The position numbers were made by a program, and so were the translations under genes. The notes beneath the pieces were generated by a model. That model searched no databases and was not told the origin of the DNA. It worked only from the letters and a program-made list of their open reading frames with translations. Positions 1 to 38,228 of a stretch of DNA of 64,000 nt are shown one piece after another; positions within the stretch are counted from its first letter, which is position 1, and the number at the start of each line of letters is the position of its first letter. Source of the stretch: Syngnathus acus (Eukaryota > Chordata > Actinopteri > Syngnathiformes > Syngnathidae); assembly GCF_901709675.1 (NCBI RefSeq), contig NC_051098.1, positions 14,661,918 through 14,725,917 of the forward strand, written 5' to 3'.

Positions 1-643
1 AAGTTTTCTTAACTATTATGCGTCATTTATTCCTGTTAGCTTACTTTTAAATATTAATAATAATTTAATTGGCCGGTGTTTATGATGTGCAGGATACAAG
101 AAGTAAACGAGTTAAATGTTTAAACATCTCGCTCTTATTGTGTATCTATACTTCCGGTCAGTGAGTAACTGCTTTATATACTTTTACTTTGTAGCCGCGT
201 TTACCCGGAAGTAGTAGAGTCGACCCAGATGTCTTACATCCTGCGTATTTGACAACACTCGCTACATTCTCTTATCGGATCAAAACAACCATGTAATGTA
301 GCGATATTCAGCCGCGAACGTGTTAGGCACACATCGAGTGTACATTTTCGGGGAAAATTGCGGGTGAAAAAGAATAAATACGTCGTTTTTCCTTTTTTCC
401 CCCTTTTTCCCCCCCTAATCGATGGACATTTTGATTTCTGTTGAGCCGCACGTATCGTTATCGTGTTCCGCCCCGTCGTTCCCGCAATTGGGCATGATGG
501 ACACTTGACGTGCTTGCAATACAAATACGTCCACTATTTAAGAGAAAAAAAACCAACAACCGTGCCGCGGCCTGCGGACGGAGGGAAATTTAACCTTCGG
601 GCCTTGTGCTATAGCTGTATACAATTTTAAAAAGGTGACAACA
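1..643. promoter_or_regulatory. vps26b upstream region and 5' UTR
   Basis: No coding exon is recognisable on either strand. Two ETS-type cores are visible, one reversed (ACTTCCGG at 150-157) and one direct (CCGGAAGT at 205-212), which is typical of housekeeping promoters. The rest is AT-rich with T and C runs near 390-415. In human, NCAPD3 is divergent to VPS26B, as I recall, but I could not find an ncapd3 first coding exon here. The transcription start is not determined. Confidence 0.4.
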
Positions 644-2450
644 ATGAGCTTCTTCAGTTTCGGACAAAGTGCGGAGATCGACGTGGTGCTCAACGACGCC
701 GAGACGAGGAAGAAGGCAGAGCACAAAACAGAAGATGGCAAGAAGGACAAATATTTTCTCTTCTACGACGGAGAGACCGTCAGCGGCAGAGTCAACGTCA
801 CGCTCAAGAGCCCCGGAAAGAGGCTGGAGCACCAGGGCATCAAGATTGAATTTGTCGGACAGATTGGTAAGGAATTAATCTACTTTATCTATCTCATGCA
901 GAAGATGAGGAGGTCATCAGAAGAACTGTAGCACGCCTCGAAGCTGCGGTGCCCTACATTTCTAACCCAGTTTAGTCAGAACATATATGGGGGGAAAAGC
1001 TAAAAAAAAAAAAAAAAATCGTGGAGCACACCTCTAATCTCCTCAACCCCTATTTTCTGCCAAACAATAAAAACCTGTGAAAAATTGATACCCCAAAAAG
1101 TGGTTGTAATTGCATAGATGCCACAAGATGGCGGCAAAGCGCTTAGAACAGAGATGATCATAAAGCATCAACACAATGCATGTACACAATCGTGAACTTG
1201 TGCTACTCCTGTGCTTGCACTGTAAACAGAAAGCAATTTTAATTGGAAAGCAAAAATGCTCTTACTTTGTGTTTTCAGAGCTGTATTACGACAGAGGGAA
1301 TCACCACGAATTCGTTTCTCTGGTGAAAGACTTAGCGAGGCCCGGTGAGATGACCCAGTCGCAGACATTCGATTTTGAGTTCACTCACGTGGAAAAGCCT
1401 TACGAGTCCTACACGGGCCAAAATGTCAAACTCAGGTAAACCTTCACAAACTGTAGCGACCTCTCAAATGTTTATGTAGACAGCTCACGGCAGGAATAGG
1501 CACTTAATTTTAGGGAGGGGCAAACTGTTACTGTAACTTCCACCCCTTGTGTGCAGGTACTTCCTGCGTGCGACTGTGATCCGAAGACTTAACGACATCA
1601 GCAAAGAGTTGGACATCGTGGTGCACACACTGAGCACGTATCCCGAACTCAACTCCTCCATTAAAATGGAAGTCGGCATCGAGGACTGTCTCCACATTGA
1701 GTTTGAATATAATAAATCCAAGTAAGACAACAAATATTTCCTAATTAGCATCACGATTCTTGAATTGGATCACCTTAGCCAGCATGGTCGCATACTACAT
1801 CTTCTCCCTCTAACAGATACCACCTGAAAGACGTCATTGTGGGGAAAATCTACTTCCTGCTGGTGAGGATTAAGATAAAGCACATGGAGATCGACATTAT
1901 TAAGCGGGAGACGACCGGCACGGGCCCCAGCGTGTATCATGAAAACGACACCATCGCCAAGTATGAGATAATGGATGGAGCACCAGTCAGGGGTAAAACA
2001 AATGAAATTTCCTTCGCTATTATTATTATTGGATAATCACATTGTGTTTTGTTTTTAGGCGAGTCAATCCCCATCCGGCTGTTCTTGGCGGGCTACGACA
2101 TGACTCCCACGATGCGAGACATTAATAAGAAGTTCTCAGTACGCTACTACCTAAACCTGGTGCTGATTGACGAGGAGGAGAGACGTTACTTTAAACAGCA
2201 GGTAGCCATTTTGTCTTCAAGTGGCACGGGACCCCGCTATCTGATATGTAGCGCTATTTTCCCCTCGCATTCCCAGGAGATCACGTTGTGGCGGAAAGGC
2301 GACGTGGTGAGGAAAAGCATGTCCCACCAGGCCGCCATCGCCTCCCAGCGCTACGAGGGCTCGGCCGCCTCGGAGAGCGCCTTGGAGCAGTGCGCCAAGG
2401 AGGAGGCCGGGTACGAGCCTCGCCTTCGAGCAGACCGGGGGTCCCCGTGA
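644..2450 (+). CDS. vps26b: Vacuolar protein sorting-associated protein 26B (retromer subunit)
   Basis: The six coding exons are 644-866, 1279-1435, 1557-1721, 1817-1992, 2059-2201 and 2277-2450. All junctions are GT/AG and in phase, giving 345 residues (human VPS26B is about 336). The protein begins MSFFSFGQSAEID and contains ELYYDRGNHHEFVSLVK, YFLRATVIRRL, VGKIYFLLVRIKIKHMEIDI and the retromer-binding region ending RKSMSHQAAIASQRYEG. This is the arrestin-like two-lobe VPS26 fold. VPS26 is part of the VPS26-VPS29-VPS35 retromer that recycles cargo from endosomes to the trans-Golgi and plasma membrane. Residues such as AEIDVVLNDAETRKKAEHK and KVNVTL-type spacing fit the B paralogue better than VPS26A. 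The C-terminal tail after residue 310 is acidic and poorly conserved, as is usual. The start is the ATG at 644; a GTG nine bases upstream is in frame but is not needed. A teleost 'b-like' duplicate cannot be excluded from this sequence alone. Confidence 0.95.
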
Positions 2451-2994
2451 GGCAACTTCCTGTCTGAGGGATGACGACGAAGGGAGACTAGACTGGACTC
2501 ATCCGTCCTAGCTTTGTTGTTTGTTTTGCTGGGAATCAAACTAAATCACCTCACGCGTTATAATTCCTCCGATTTCCACGCTAACGCCATTCCGTGTGTA
2601 CTCTTAACGCTTTCATTGATTTAGTTTATTTTGAACGAACAACATTCCGGTTGGGAGCTCTGAAATGTGAACGCACTCGAGTGTCGTTCAATTGGTGCGA
2701 ATGTGTAAATAAGAGCGGTTCAAGGCGGCATTCCAGCGGCTGCGACATCCAAGTGTTAGTTTGGTTCGACACCTGCGTGTGTCCTCCTGCCACCAAACGT
2801 GATTTTAAGTCTTTGAAAGTAGAGCTATTTAGATCTTTTTGCAAAGCGCTTATGACTGGATTCATTGTCCCCAAATGGTCAAATAAACTGATGCCAAATG
2901 GGGAAAAAGAAAAAAAGTCACACGTATTTTTCCATTGAAGTTTTATCTGTCACCCCAAACATTTTACAATGAGTTATTTCAGCCCATCAAAGAC
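2451..2994. other. Overlapping 3' UTRs of vps26b and thyn1
   Basis: This is the tail-to-tail interval. A plus-strand AATAAA at 2882-2887 is the likely vps26b polyadenylation signal. A minus-strand AATAAA (TTTATT on plus at 2625-2630) is the nearest one I see downstream of the thyn1 stop. If both are used, the two 3' UTRs overlap by roughly 250 bp. No coding exon is recognised. Confidence 0.5.
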
Positions 2995-4128
2995 TTACAG
3001 CGGTTCTTGGTCCTCCAAGCTCAAAACAAAGTCAAATTGCTCTGCAGGGACGATAATAAAAAGTTGGCACCTACGCTGATGCCAAACTTTAAATGATCTC
3101 ATCACTTACCAGAGGTGAGAGGCTGCACGGACAGCCTGGCCCTGGTGAAGAGCATGACGTCCTTCAGAGGGCCACCTTTGGTCTTATGTCGCTGGTGGTA
3201 CTCTTTGAGCTCGGCTAAAGGAAGAAAACGCTTCAACATTCTTTGGTACTGGACGTCCACCTAGGAGTCAAAAACACCAGCAGCGTCGTCATCAATCCTA
3301 CTTGTCATGTCATCATGTAAGAAGTTTAGACTTATTACAAGTGTTAAAAAAAGTTGTTTTTTTAATTCAATTGTTTAGATTATTTTTCTTACCATGCTCC
3401 ACTTTGGGTTGTCTGGCTTGCTGCTAGCATCATAATGAACATCTTTCTTATCAAATTGAGTGTGGTCAACGTATGCTTCCTTCACTATCTGTACAAAAAG
3501 AGGAAATTACATTCAATAAAAATTACATTTGGTAAGTAGAACAATATACATCTTACTTTCATGATTCCTGCAATGCCAGGTTCCTTACAGTTGCTGTGGT
3601 AGAAGAAAACCAACTGGTCCTCTTTCATTTGCCGCATGAAATTACGTGCCTGACCAAGACAGAGCTAAACTTCAAATTGCGAGTTAATCTTTTGAGAAAC
3701 TGTTTCATTTTGCGGCTCTACCTGATAGTTGCGGACACCGTCCCAGCAGCTGGTCTGATCGGGTAAGGCCTTCAGATCCTCAATTCCAAACTGTGGATTG
3801 AATGATGATGAGATGTCTGCAAGCACACTCGAGTAGTCATCACGTATGGTACCTTGACGTCAATGCCTTTCTCAAAGCGGCTTTCTGGCTCAGACTTCAT
3901 GAGCCAGCGACAATACTGGTCGGCGCTCGGCCCCTCCGAAGTCTCGGCAGAAGACGAAGCTTTTCTCTTGAGGCTCGGCTTTGGAGAAGAACCAACCTCT
4001 TTAGCGTCCTCGTCTGTGTTACACAGATTGTGCTTTTAAACAAACTGGACAAAATGTATGTACTGAACAAAATGCTTTAACCAACCTGAATTCGTTGTTA
4101 GTTTTCTCAATTTCTTCTTTGGAGGCAT
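2995..4128 (-). CDS. thyn1: Thymocyte nuclear protein 1 (EVE domain)
   Basis: There are seven coding exons on the minus strand in transcript order: 4128-4086, 4013-3853, 3790-3722, 3649-3557, 3488-3393, 3260-3110 and 3041-2995. Phases agree and give 219 residues (human THYN1 is about 225). The start MPPKKKLRKL and a KRKA cluster near residue 30 are basic, nuclear-targeting in character. The EVE domain runs from about residue 49 to 215 with WLMKSEPESRFEKG, WDGVRNYQARNFMRQMK, FFYHSNCKEPGIAGIMK, DNPKWSMVDVQY and LAELKEYHQ. EVE domains belong to the PUA-like fold and are proposed to read modified nucleic-acid bases; the exact role of THYN1 is unsettled. Its ATG sits just inside an exon whose acceptor is near 4141, so a non-coding first exon is expected upstream; a GT donor at 4501 on the minus strand would suit. 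The gene is head to head with acad8. Confidence 0.93.
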
Positions 4129-4701
4129 TGCTTCTCTCTGGAGGTAACAAAGTGTATAAAAATATCACGTTTTAAGTGGACTTGGATTTCATTGATATAC
4201 AGTCAATATTTAGTACAAGAATAGAAACTGTAATGCAGGGCAAACATAATCTCAATACATTACATTAATGTTCTCCAGGTTTGGTTAAAAAAACAAAAAA
4301 AGGTTCGGTGTTTAATAGTCCAAGTAGGTCAAATTAGCCAAACATGTCCATCCATTTATTTTCTAAAGATAGCAAAAACATGTTTTGCTAAGATTAGTTT
4401 GGCGGAAACGATTATTAAGAGATCCACGCACATTATAAGGCAAGATATTAAGGCTTAGTAGGTTTAAAATGTCGCTGTGAGAGTTAATTTTAAAGTCATA
4501 CCTTTAAAGTCACAACTGTGTCACATCTTCAAGCGGCCATTTAAACCCGCGCAAATCAGGAATGCGTGACGTCACAAAAAGCGACGCTTGGCTTCCTCAC
4601 CGGCGCATTCATTGGCCTTCGTTCCAGTACTACATATCCCAGAAGCACTAGCGAGTGGCGTGACATAACGCCGATTGGTAGAAAAAATAAAACAACAAAA
4701 C
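4129..4701. promoter_or_regulatory. Shared thyn1/acad8 bidirectional promoter
   Basis: The 573 bp between the two start codons holds a perfect palindromic CRE TGACGTCA (4567-4574), a ZNF143/Staf-like ACTACATATCCCAGAAGCA (4629-4647) and two inverted CCAAT boxes (ATTGG at 4611-4615 and 4674-4678). There is no TATA box near either start. This combination is typical of bidirectional housekeeping promoters. A non-coding thyn1 first exon probably lies at about 4502-4560. Factor binding is inferred from motifs only. Confidence 0.7.
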
Positions 4702-7461
4702 ATGGCGGTCGGGTCGCTGGTAAGAGTCGCCCGACTGACAGCGACCATTTGCAGGAGTCGCCGTTTAATCGCCTGTCGAAGTCCACAGAGACGAGGGATA
4801 GCTTCATGCATCGATCGTAAGTTCATGTAAAACAGTGCGCGTAAGTTTAGCAACGATCGTCATCAATATATTCATTTGCGTAACAATGTCTCGTTATGGA
4901 CAATCGCCTGTCTACATAACGATCCAGACGCTTTTCAAATGTTATTTTACCACCAATTATTGCAGTTTGGCCATTTTTAAGTGTACATTTAGCTTAAATG
5001 TCATTGACAAGAGGCGCTCCTCGCCTCATTGGTCAAAGATAGCCGCACACCCCTTCAATAGTACCGCCCACTATTTTTTCCCCGTTATGTATTACAATTA
5101 AATTGTACTATGTATTTTTTTTAAAATTATTATTCCAGCATCTCACGGCCTCACAGATGAACAGAAGGAGTTCCAGAAAGTGGCCTTTGACTTTGCGGCC
5201 AATGAAATGGCTCCGCACATGGCAGAGTGGGACCAGAAGGTTGGTTTAACACTCACAAATGAAAACCTCCTGAAATAAAAGGTTGTTACTGTAGTTATTC
5301 TGCTTTTACCATAAGGAAGTGTTCCCGGTGGAAACCATGCGCAAGGCGGCTCAACTGGGCTTCGGCGGAATCTACGTCCAACCGGACGTCGGGGGTTCAG
5401 GCCTGTCTCGCTTGGACACATCGGTCATTTTCGAGGCCCTGTCTACCGGATGTGTCAGCACCACCGCCTACATCAGTATCCATAAGTATGTGTCCTTCAC
5501 AATGTGTATAACTGAGAGCTGCTTTTGATATTTTGGGTTCTCGATATGATGCAATTGACAAATAACAAGAATATTTTGCAGATTTTGTATTGAAAGTTAT
5601 TAAAATGTGCAGATGTCCCTAATTTGTAGTTTGCATGCAGCATGTGTGCCTGGATGATTGACAGCTTTGGCAGCGAGGAGCAGAGGCAAAAGTTCTGTCC
5701 TCAATTGTGTTCCATGGAGAAATTTGCCTCTTATTGCCTTACTGAACCCGGTCAGTTACCTCCGATACTACGAATCGATACACTTCTCAGACTCCATTAC
5801 TTGAATGTGTCCTTTGTGATTTCAGGCAGCGGCAGTGATGCCGCGTCGCTCCTGACGAGTGCGCAGCGCCAAGGTGACCATTACACCTTGAATGGTTCAA
5901 AGGTAAAACCTTTCATCAAATTCTGACACCATGATCTGCCAACATTAATGTGGGGCGTACCTCTCGTGTGTGATTCCAGGCGTTCATCAGCGGAGGTGGC
6001 GATTCGGACGTTTACGTGGTCATGTGTCGCACAGGAACCAAAGGTCCAAAAGGTATCTCTTGTCTTGTCGTGGAAAAGGGAGCACCGGGCCTCAGTTTTG
6101 GCAAAAAGGAACAAAAGGTAATGGCGGTTGTTGTTTTTGTAGAGCTACGAGAGACCACTAGATGTCAGTCACAGTTTAGTTTGCGCCTTCCTCAGGTTGG
6201 GTGGAACTCACAGCCCACCAGGGCAGTCATATTTGAGGACTGTGCTGTACCTGCAAGCAACCTGCTGGGAGTCGAAGGTCAAGGCTTCACCATTGCCATG
6301 AAAGGACTGAATGGAGGCAGGATTAATATTGGTGAGGTGGCATATAATTGTTTTTCAATTGAGTCGCACAGGATATAGGTCACATTAAGCGGGTAATTTA
6401 AAAAAAAAAAAAATTTATAAAGCCAGACATTTAAAGAGAGGTGTGTATTTTTTTCCATATCTATTTGTATATGCGCTCTATGTGCACAGTGCTACATTCT
6501 AGTGAATTTTTGAAAACTACAAACTGATCATTTTATCACTGATATTCTTAAGGAGTCAAAAATACAATAATTAGTTCATGAAGCAAATTTGAAGTCTTAA
6601 TTTGGCAACACATTTTTTCCATATTCCCTTATTAGTCTGACATAACAACTTTCAGCATCGCCCCCTAGTGGAATGGAGTGATATAATAGAACAACTTTGC
6701 TGTTGTAGTTCAATGTCCTTTTCTTTCTTTTTTTAAATCTGTATTTAATTGTTTTGACCATAACATGTAGGTGAGCTAAATGTTAGCATTTTGGCTTTTA
6801 GTGTGAACATTAAACATACCTTCAAACAGCTTCCTGTTCTCTGGGCGCGGCCCACGCCTCCGTCCTGCTGGCTCGGGACCACCTGTTGGTTCGTAAGCAG
6901 TTTGGGGAGACACTCTCCAACAACCAGGTCAGTCGCATCGGCTTATTAATGGCTCAATATGTACGTTGATTGTGATATTTACACTGCGTGTATTGTATTT
7001 GCAGTTCCTTCAGTTCAAGCTGGCAGAAATGGCCACCGATTTGGTGGCGTCTCGCCTTTTGGTACGTCAGGCCGCAGTGGCGCTTCAGGAGGAGCGAACG
7101 GACGCCGTGCAGCTTTGCTCCATGGCCAAGCTCTTTGCCACGGACCACTGCTTCGACGTGTGTACCCCCACCATTGGCGAATTTCTCTACTTGTGGTCGA
7201 CGCAGTTATTAGATCATTCTTCTGTACCTGCTCAGATCTGCAACCAGGCTCTCCAGATGCACGGCGGCTACGGCTACTTGAAGGACTACGCCGTGCAGCA
7301 GTTTGTGCGCGACATCCGCGTGCATCAGATCTTGGAAGGTCAGCTACTACGTCAGCGTTGATGTTCTCGATACGCTCTAACTCTCGATTGCTCGTTCCTC
7401 CACAGGAACCAACGAGGTAATGAGGATGATCATCTCACGCAGTCTTCTGACAGAGTCCTGA
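4702..7461 (+). CDS. acad8: Isobutyryl-CoA dehydrogenase, mitochondrial
   Basis: The eleven coding exons are 4702-4816, 5139-5239, 5316-5485, 5641-5750, 5826-5902, 5980-6117, 6196-6331, 6830-6927, 7005-7157, 7236-7338 and 7406-7461. They give 418 residues (human ACAD8 is about 415). The N-terminus [19 protein letters not shown] is rich in Arg, Ser and Thr and lacks acidic residues, as in a mitochondrial targeting peptide. The acyl-CoA dehydrogenase signature [13 protein letters not shown] lies at about residues 161-173, and [13 protein letters not shown] near the C-terminus carries the expected catalytic base Glu400. The mature flavoprotein oxidises isobutyryl-CoA to methacrylyl-CoA in valine catabolism, passing electrons to ETF. 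The sequence follows ACAD8 specifically ([54 protein letters not shown]) rather than SCAD or SBCAD. Exon 9 uses a GTGTGT donor. The ATG shares a promoter with thyn1. No break or missing motif was seen. Confidence 0.95.
6659..6671 (-). promoter_or_regulatory. CTCF-like motif in acad8 intron 7
   Basis: The minus strand reads CCACTAGGGGGCG, a close match to the core CTCF consensus. It lies in the longest acad8 intron (6332-6829). Similar strings also occur inside fish repeats, so occupancy is uncertain. Confidence 0.4.
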
Positions 7462-8381
7462 TAAGACTTCTTTGAAGAATGCCATTTTGTGTTACTGTGT
7501 GACAGCACTTTGGAGAGGCCTAGGAACTTTTGAGGGTGGGGTCGGACTGGACTCGTTTGACCTAGAAAAAAGCAGACGCGTTATTTTGTGATGATTCAAA
7601 ATGAATGCTGTCACTTTGCGAGGATTTCTGTTACAATAGCACGTTAGCATACCGGGACTTGTTTATATGTTTATATCACATGACAGTCACCTAATTTGTG
7701 TCCTCAAGTGACCTTGGTTAATACGGTATGTACAAAAAATGATTCTGACACTCCAAATAAAATCTCAGCATTTGACAAGAAAATTCCTCATTTTAAATGA
7801 ATGTCTTTTTTTTTTTTTTTTAATTGGAAAACAACTGGCAACCATCCGAACTGTATTTCAAATGCTCCATGTAGCTGCTCAACATTTGCAAATAACACCA
7901 TATGTATACAGAATTTTTCAGTCGTCTAAATCCCACTATACAACCAGCGGAAAGCGGGGCCCATTATGGGATGTCGCCAGGCCCTCGTACATTAGCTGTC
8001 AGTAATCACCAAAAACAATCCAACACCATCAACTATGTTCACTATTTTTCTTTTTGCTTACATTCCATCTATCACAGGCAACACATCCATTATGCTCCAC
8101 AACCATTAAATTCTCTATAAAAACCTGAATTGTAATTTTGTGGGTTTTTTTTTTCCTTTGCTCTTAATTGAAGCTTCTTTTTTACAAAGCCTGAGAAACC
8201 TCAACGAGAATGTGCCTGAAAACTACACAACCTAAGCTGTTTGCTCTCCAGAAAATAAAAAAAAAAGTGCCAAGTCAGTAGTATGAATGAATAGAATGTC
8301 CTTGCAGGAGGTCACAGAGAAGTCCAATCACAAGGCAGAAAAATGTTAGAGCCCGCCCCCTCCTTGCTGTCCAATCAGAGG
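7462..8381. other. Convergent 3' UTRs of acad8 and esam
   Basis: A plus-strand AATAAA at 7756-7761 is the probable acad8 polyadenylation signal. On the minus strand an ATTAAA (TTTAAT on plus at 7819-7824) is the best candidate for esam, giving it a 3' UTR of about 560-580 nt. The two predicted cleavage sites fall within a few tens of bases of each other, next to the T-rich tract at about 7806-7821. No other gene is seen. Confidence 0.45.
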
Positions 8382-33627
<25,246 letters not shown>

Positions 33628-35223
33628 GGCGCCATGCACATCCAGCAGGCATGCAGGAGCCTCTTCAAACTTGTCCAGCACACCTCACACACCTTCGACT
33701 CGCTTGTTCAGGTAACTCCACAAGAAGCCACGACGGGAGCGACGCGCGTCGTGCAAATGGAATCTTTGCTTCATGTTCCCATCCAACTCAATCACGTCGG
33801 ACATGGCACGTTGCTTCCTTCCGCCGGGGACGACAAGCTCCGCAGCCTGTTCTGCTTTCGAGTTGCTCCTCGTTCACCTTCAACTGTGCTGTCGTGTACT
33901 ACGAACACCAGAACAAGTGCAGCTTAGCCAAGCAGAACGTGAGAGAGTGCGCGCGTGTGGCGGCGGAGTCTCCTTCTCACCTGACTGACTGGCTCTCTAG
34001 CGCCGCCTGCCGTGCATCACAGTTATCGCAGCTCATCAAGCGTTAAGAAAGTTTTGTTAGGACAACAGCAAGTTTTAATCAGAGTTTCATTTAATATGTC
34101 CATAAACTGCTTAAGAATATAATCTATTTGATCAAATTTATTGGTCCTGTTAAATCTGTTGTCCCCCCAGTACGTCTTCCTTGTTTATCGTCATTGCGTG
34201 AAAGTAGCATCGTTTGTGAGTGCAATTTTATGTTGCTACATGGAAATTATAATGCACTTGACTGGTCCAATCCAAAAAAACAACCAGGTATAAGATGTGT
34301 GTTTCTTGTTGGATGAGTCTCTTTCAATCTGCGTTAATAATTAATTGCTTGTATAAAGTTAGTTTAAGCCACCTGGAGAAAAATAAACGTCTGCTTTTTG
34401 AGAATTTAGGTCATAAATCCAGCAAGATGTGTTGTTATCTGAAGATAAGCTCAGATATGTTTGTGCGTTGTCCGCTCCTGAATGTATCCATTGTCAAAGT
34501 TAGCAATATCTGCGATGGGAGTCCACTCCTCAAGGCCTTTTTTTAAAATGAGTTTCCTCCTTGTTGATCTTTGTGGCTTTCACGGTTACAATGAACAATA
34601 CTTGCAGGTGAACATGGTGGTGTTGATCTTGTCTGCCATCTAGCGGACATTACTTGTAACAACACATCTGTTGGTGATGTGCTAATACATTTGGCGGATA
34701 CTTGACAAAACGGGGCATTTAGACGGATCATTTTTTCTCTTCTGTCATCGCAAGTTGATGTTTACCTTATCACGTTTTCCTGTCGCATTGCCTCATTTTT
34801 CTCCCTTAACAGAATATTCCAAGCACGTCGAGAGTATTTCAGTGAAATAGGCTGTGACGGTTTACAGCTATCTTCCATTTACTGCTAATCTCAGGCTGCC
34901 AGTTAGCCTCGAGAAGTCAATTAAATGGAGCAATAGTGGTGTCATGTTTTCAAAAGCTTTCATGTGGACAGATGATCTAGAAATGATCCCATTTGTAGAT
35001 TCGCTTGCATGTTGTTAAAAGCACCTCACGTGAAATCAATGTGACGCGTTTTCTAGAAAATTGTAAACTTCTACTCAATAAAGGAAGAAAAAAAAGAAAG
35101 TTTGTATTCATCTCATCTCCTAACCTCTTTTTGTATTTTGCTTTCCTTAAAAGCTAGTAAACGTGTACAACAAACAACTTTCCTTGACACTTCCGCTGGT
35201 GAGGGTTGCACTTATGTTTCTAG

Positions 35224-35238
35224 CCAGCAGAGGGCGTT
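35224..35238 (+). promoter_or_regulatory. CTCF-like motif between esam and robo3
   Basis: CCAGCAGAGGGCGTT is a strong match to the CTCF core (CCAGCAGAGGGCGCT form). It lies 1.6 kb upstream of the esam start and 4.4 kb upstream of the robo3 start, where an insulator between an endothelial and a neural gene would make sense. Confidence 0.45.
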
Positions 35239-38228
35239 CCAGAGCCTCGACTGGAATCACAGGTCTGCCCTCTCTATTTAAATTGGAAAAGAGAGAAAGG
35301 GGAAAGTAATAATTAGCACGGCAGTGTGCATTAGTGTAGAATTTACATTAAGGGACAGACATAAGCAATAATGCTTCTGGAAACATCATTATTGGAAACA
35401 GAAAGCCGAGAGAAGAGCCTGTGATGAAATGCTCCAATAAAAAATATCATAAAAACAGAAATGGGCTCTTCTGGCTTAGTGGTAATTACATGGCAGGTCT
35501 CTGTGTGCCATGCAATCAACTGTGGCACATTTCAGAGGTGAAAAACACTTTCATTTTCTTCCCTCCTCTTCAATTTTTGCAAACATCCAAATGTGTTTGC
35601 TAAGTGAAAGTCACTCAGTTGCTTTTTTGAGTTGCTACGAAAATTAACTCTAAAGCCTTTTAGTTAGCTTATGATAATAACGAGTTGGTTTCATTATGCT
35701 AATTATTAGCAATAGTTCAGCCTTGAGTTGGTGCCTGCAATCAATTAGCCAAATAATTTTTTCGTGCAAACTGGCAGCGATTGTGATCTATCTTGCGCTT
35801 ATCTTTATATCAATGCAAATAGAAAAGTCTCGACTGATGATTTATTTCTGACCTAGTTACGCAACTATGCTGTGATTTTGCCTTTCTTACATGCATTCAA
35901 AGTGATATAGCCTCCTTTTTAGTTTGCTGACTAATAGGAGACGCAAATGATGTTTTGTTTTGTTTTCAAAGTGAACTTCTTGCTTGGTGACTCTTTTGTT
36001 ACCTCTGCACTGGGGATTTTTAAGCAGAAACACACACACACACATACACACACATTCCTCCTGTCGTCTCTCTCCAGGCATTTGTTTGATGAATATTAAT
36101 CAAGCACACCTTTTAATAATGAATACAGAATTATTATAAAGTTATCTTGAACTCCTCCTCGCCTACTTTCCCAGACGTTTTACTCAAGGCCACATTACGA
36201 GACACCGGCCCGTGAGGCATAATTAATAATGATGAATGTGCGTTTTCCCAGCTAATTAGGCCTCCATTTTGACAAGAGTTTTGGATTTTTTTTTTTGCTT
36301 GAGAAATTGGTTACACAGCATCACAATGGCTTATTGCTCAACCTTGTCCTTCAATAGCACAAAGCCATAGAAACAAGATTAATAAAAATAAAAAATAAAA
36401 CAGCAGATGTTAACAAAGAGGCCGGGCTCTCGTGCAAGGACCAACGCTTCACGGAATCACCCGAGGAAATGTAACGTGAAATAGTGAGTAAATGGAATGT
36501 GAACTAGTGATATGTCCGGCAAATAGGCTCATTATATCAGCTTATCGCATAGACAGTGGCAGCGCTCCTGCAGCGCCTGTGTGTGAGCACGACTCACTGC
36601 AAACAAGTCACACAATGCGGAGCACAATGGAGCAGCGAAAAAGGAAGTGAAATGTTGAGTGGTGCGCTAATAAAGGCTTCGCTGAAGCCCGCTTACGCTA
36701 TAAATAACGCATCGGAGTTCATCTGACCCTTTCAAGGTCCTTTGCCAAACACACACACATATCAGCAAAATGTGCTGACGAGGTTTCCGCTCAGGTCAAC
36801 ACCTCAGACCTCTCAGAATGGACAACGTGCTAACAGGCGCTAATTGCCACTAGCCGACGATAGGGTTGAGAAAACCTTTGTGTTCAAGCTACAAGGGAGA
36901 AACATTTTTTTGTGGCATTTTATTTGAGAGGGGTAAAGCAGACACATAAGGTCAGAGCCCGGGGGGGCGAAAGTGGAATCTTACATTCTTCGTGGCAATC
37001 ACACTGGCTGCTCCATCCCACCATCTATACACACACAGCAACACAAAATGCACAACATAACCCACAGCGGCAACTTCAAATTCCTTATCTCACACATGCA
37101 CATAAACGGAAATGACAGTAATGGTAAATCTTTCCTTATAGACTGCGCTTTAGGGCTTTAAGGGATTTTGTGCTGGTTCCAAATATATTGCATGTGCCCT
37201 TCGTGGAGCGCTTGACATTTTGATGAGTACAGTTTGTCAGTGCTGCACACACAATCCAGGGAAATGCTTCTACCTGAATCACAATGACAAAGTCAGTGAA
37301 ATGGCTTCCATTTTACACACTGGTCGTTTATATCGCAAGCTGTTTTACACTCCTTGTACGTAAAACTCAAATGAATCAGTTTGGCCTCATAATATTTACT
37401 GTTTTGAAACCCTTCAATGTACTCTCAGTTTTAAATATTGGATAGATACTGGCAAATATTTGTATTTTCCCAATTCCTATTTATTGTGAAACATACCAGA
37501 CAAGCTAATATTTAGCCTAGCTAGCATTTTGTTTGCTACCTTCTCCTTTGACAGACATGTACTACAACAGACTTTGTTTGTCGGGTTGTGTGGGTCATTT
37601 CAAGTACATGTATCCCGAGAAAGTTCTTCGCCAGTGTCTCCTCACACTTGTGAAGCTTTTAAAGGAAAATAAGTCCGATCTTCTCAAGTGACACCACCGG
37701 GACCATCACCTCCATTTCATGCTTCTTTGCTCTTTGCGGCCCCTTAATAAGCTCCACACTTCTACTGAAGCAGAGACAGAGTCATTGCGGGGCTCTTCTT
37801 TGTGTCCCGCTCTCCAACAGACATCTGGACTCCTCTCGAGCTGCCCAATCACCATTCGCATTCACGACGAACAAAGGCAAGCCGGCGTCCAAAAGTCACC
37901 CTTCATCAAGAGCACCTCGCCTGGCCTGACACAAACACAATGAGGTGGAGGGATGAGATGCGCCGACACGGCTGAATCGTTTGCTCTGGGCAAAAGTGAG
38001 TCGCATCCTCTGGGGAGATATGTGTCCACGACACCCCACAAGGGAGAGACCCGGTCAGCCTGCGGAGACGCCATCAGGGCCAGATTGGCGACAACAGCTG
38101 GCTAATAAATCAACAGGGGGGGACTCAGCAACATGGCACTGCTATATGACCAACAGGATTTTGCTTATACATGACAAAATCAACTTGAAAAATATAGAAT
38201 TAAACAGTAAATTGTAAGACGAAAGCTA

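Noticed and set aside
1-643. A divergent ncapd3 first exon upstream of vps26b
   Set aside because: It is expected from human gene order, but no minus-strand reading frame here resembles the NCAPD3 N-terminus.
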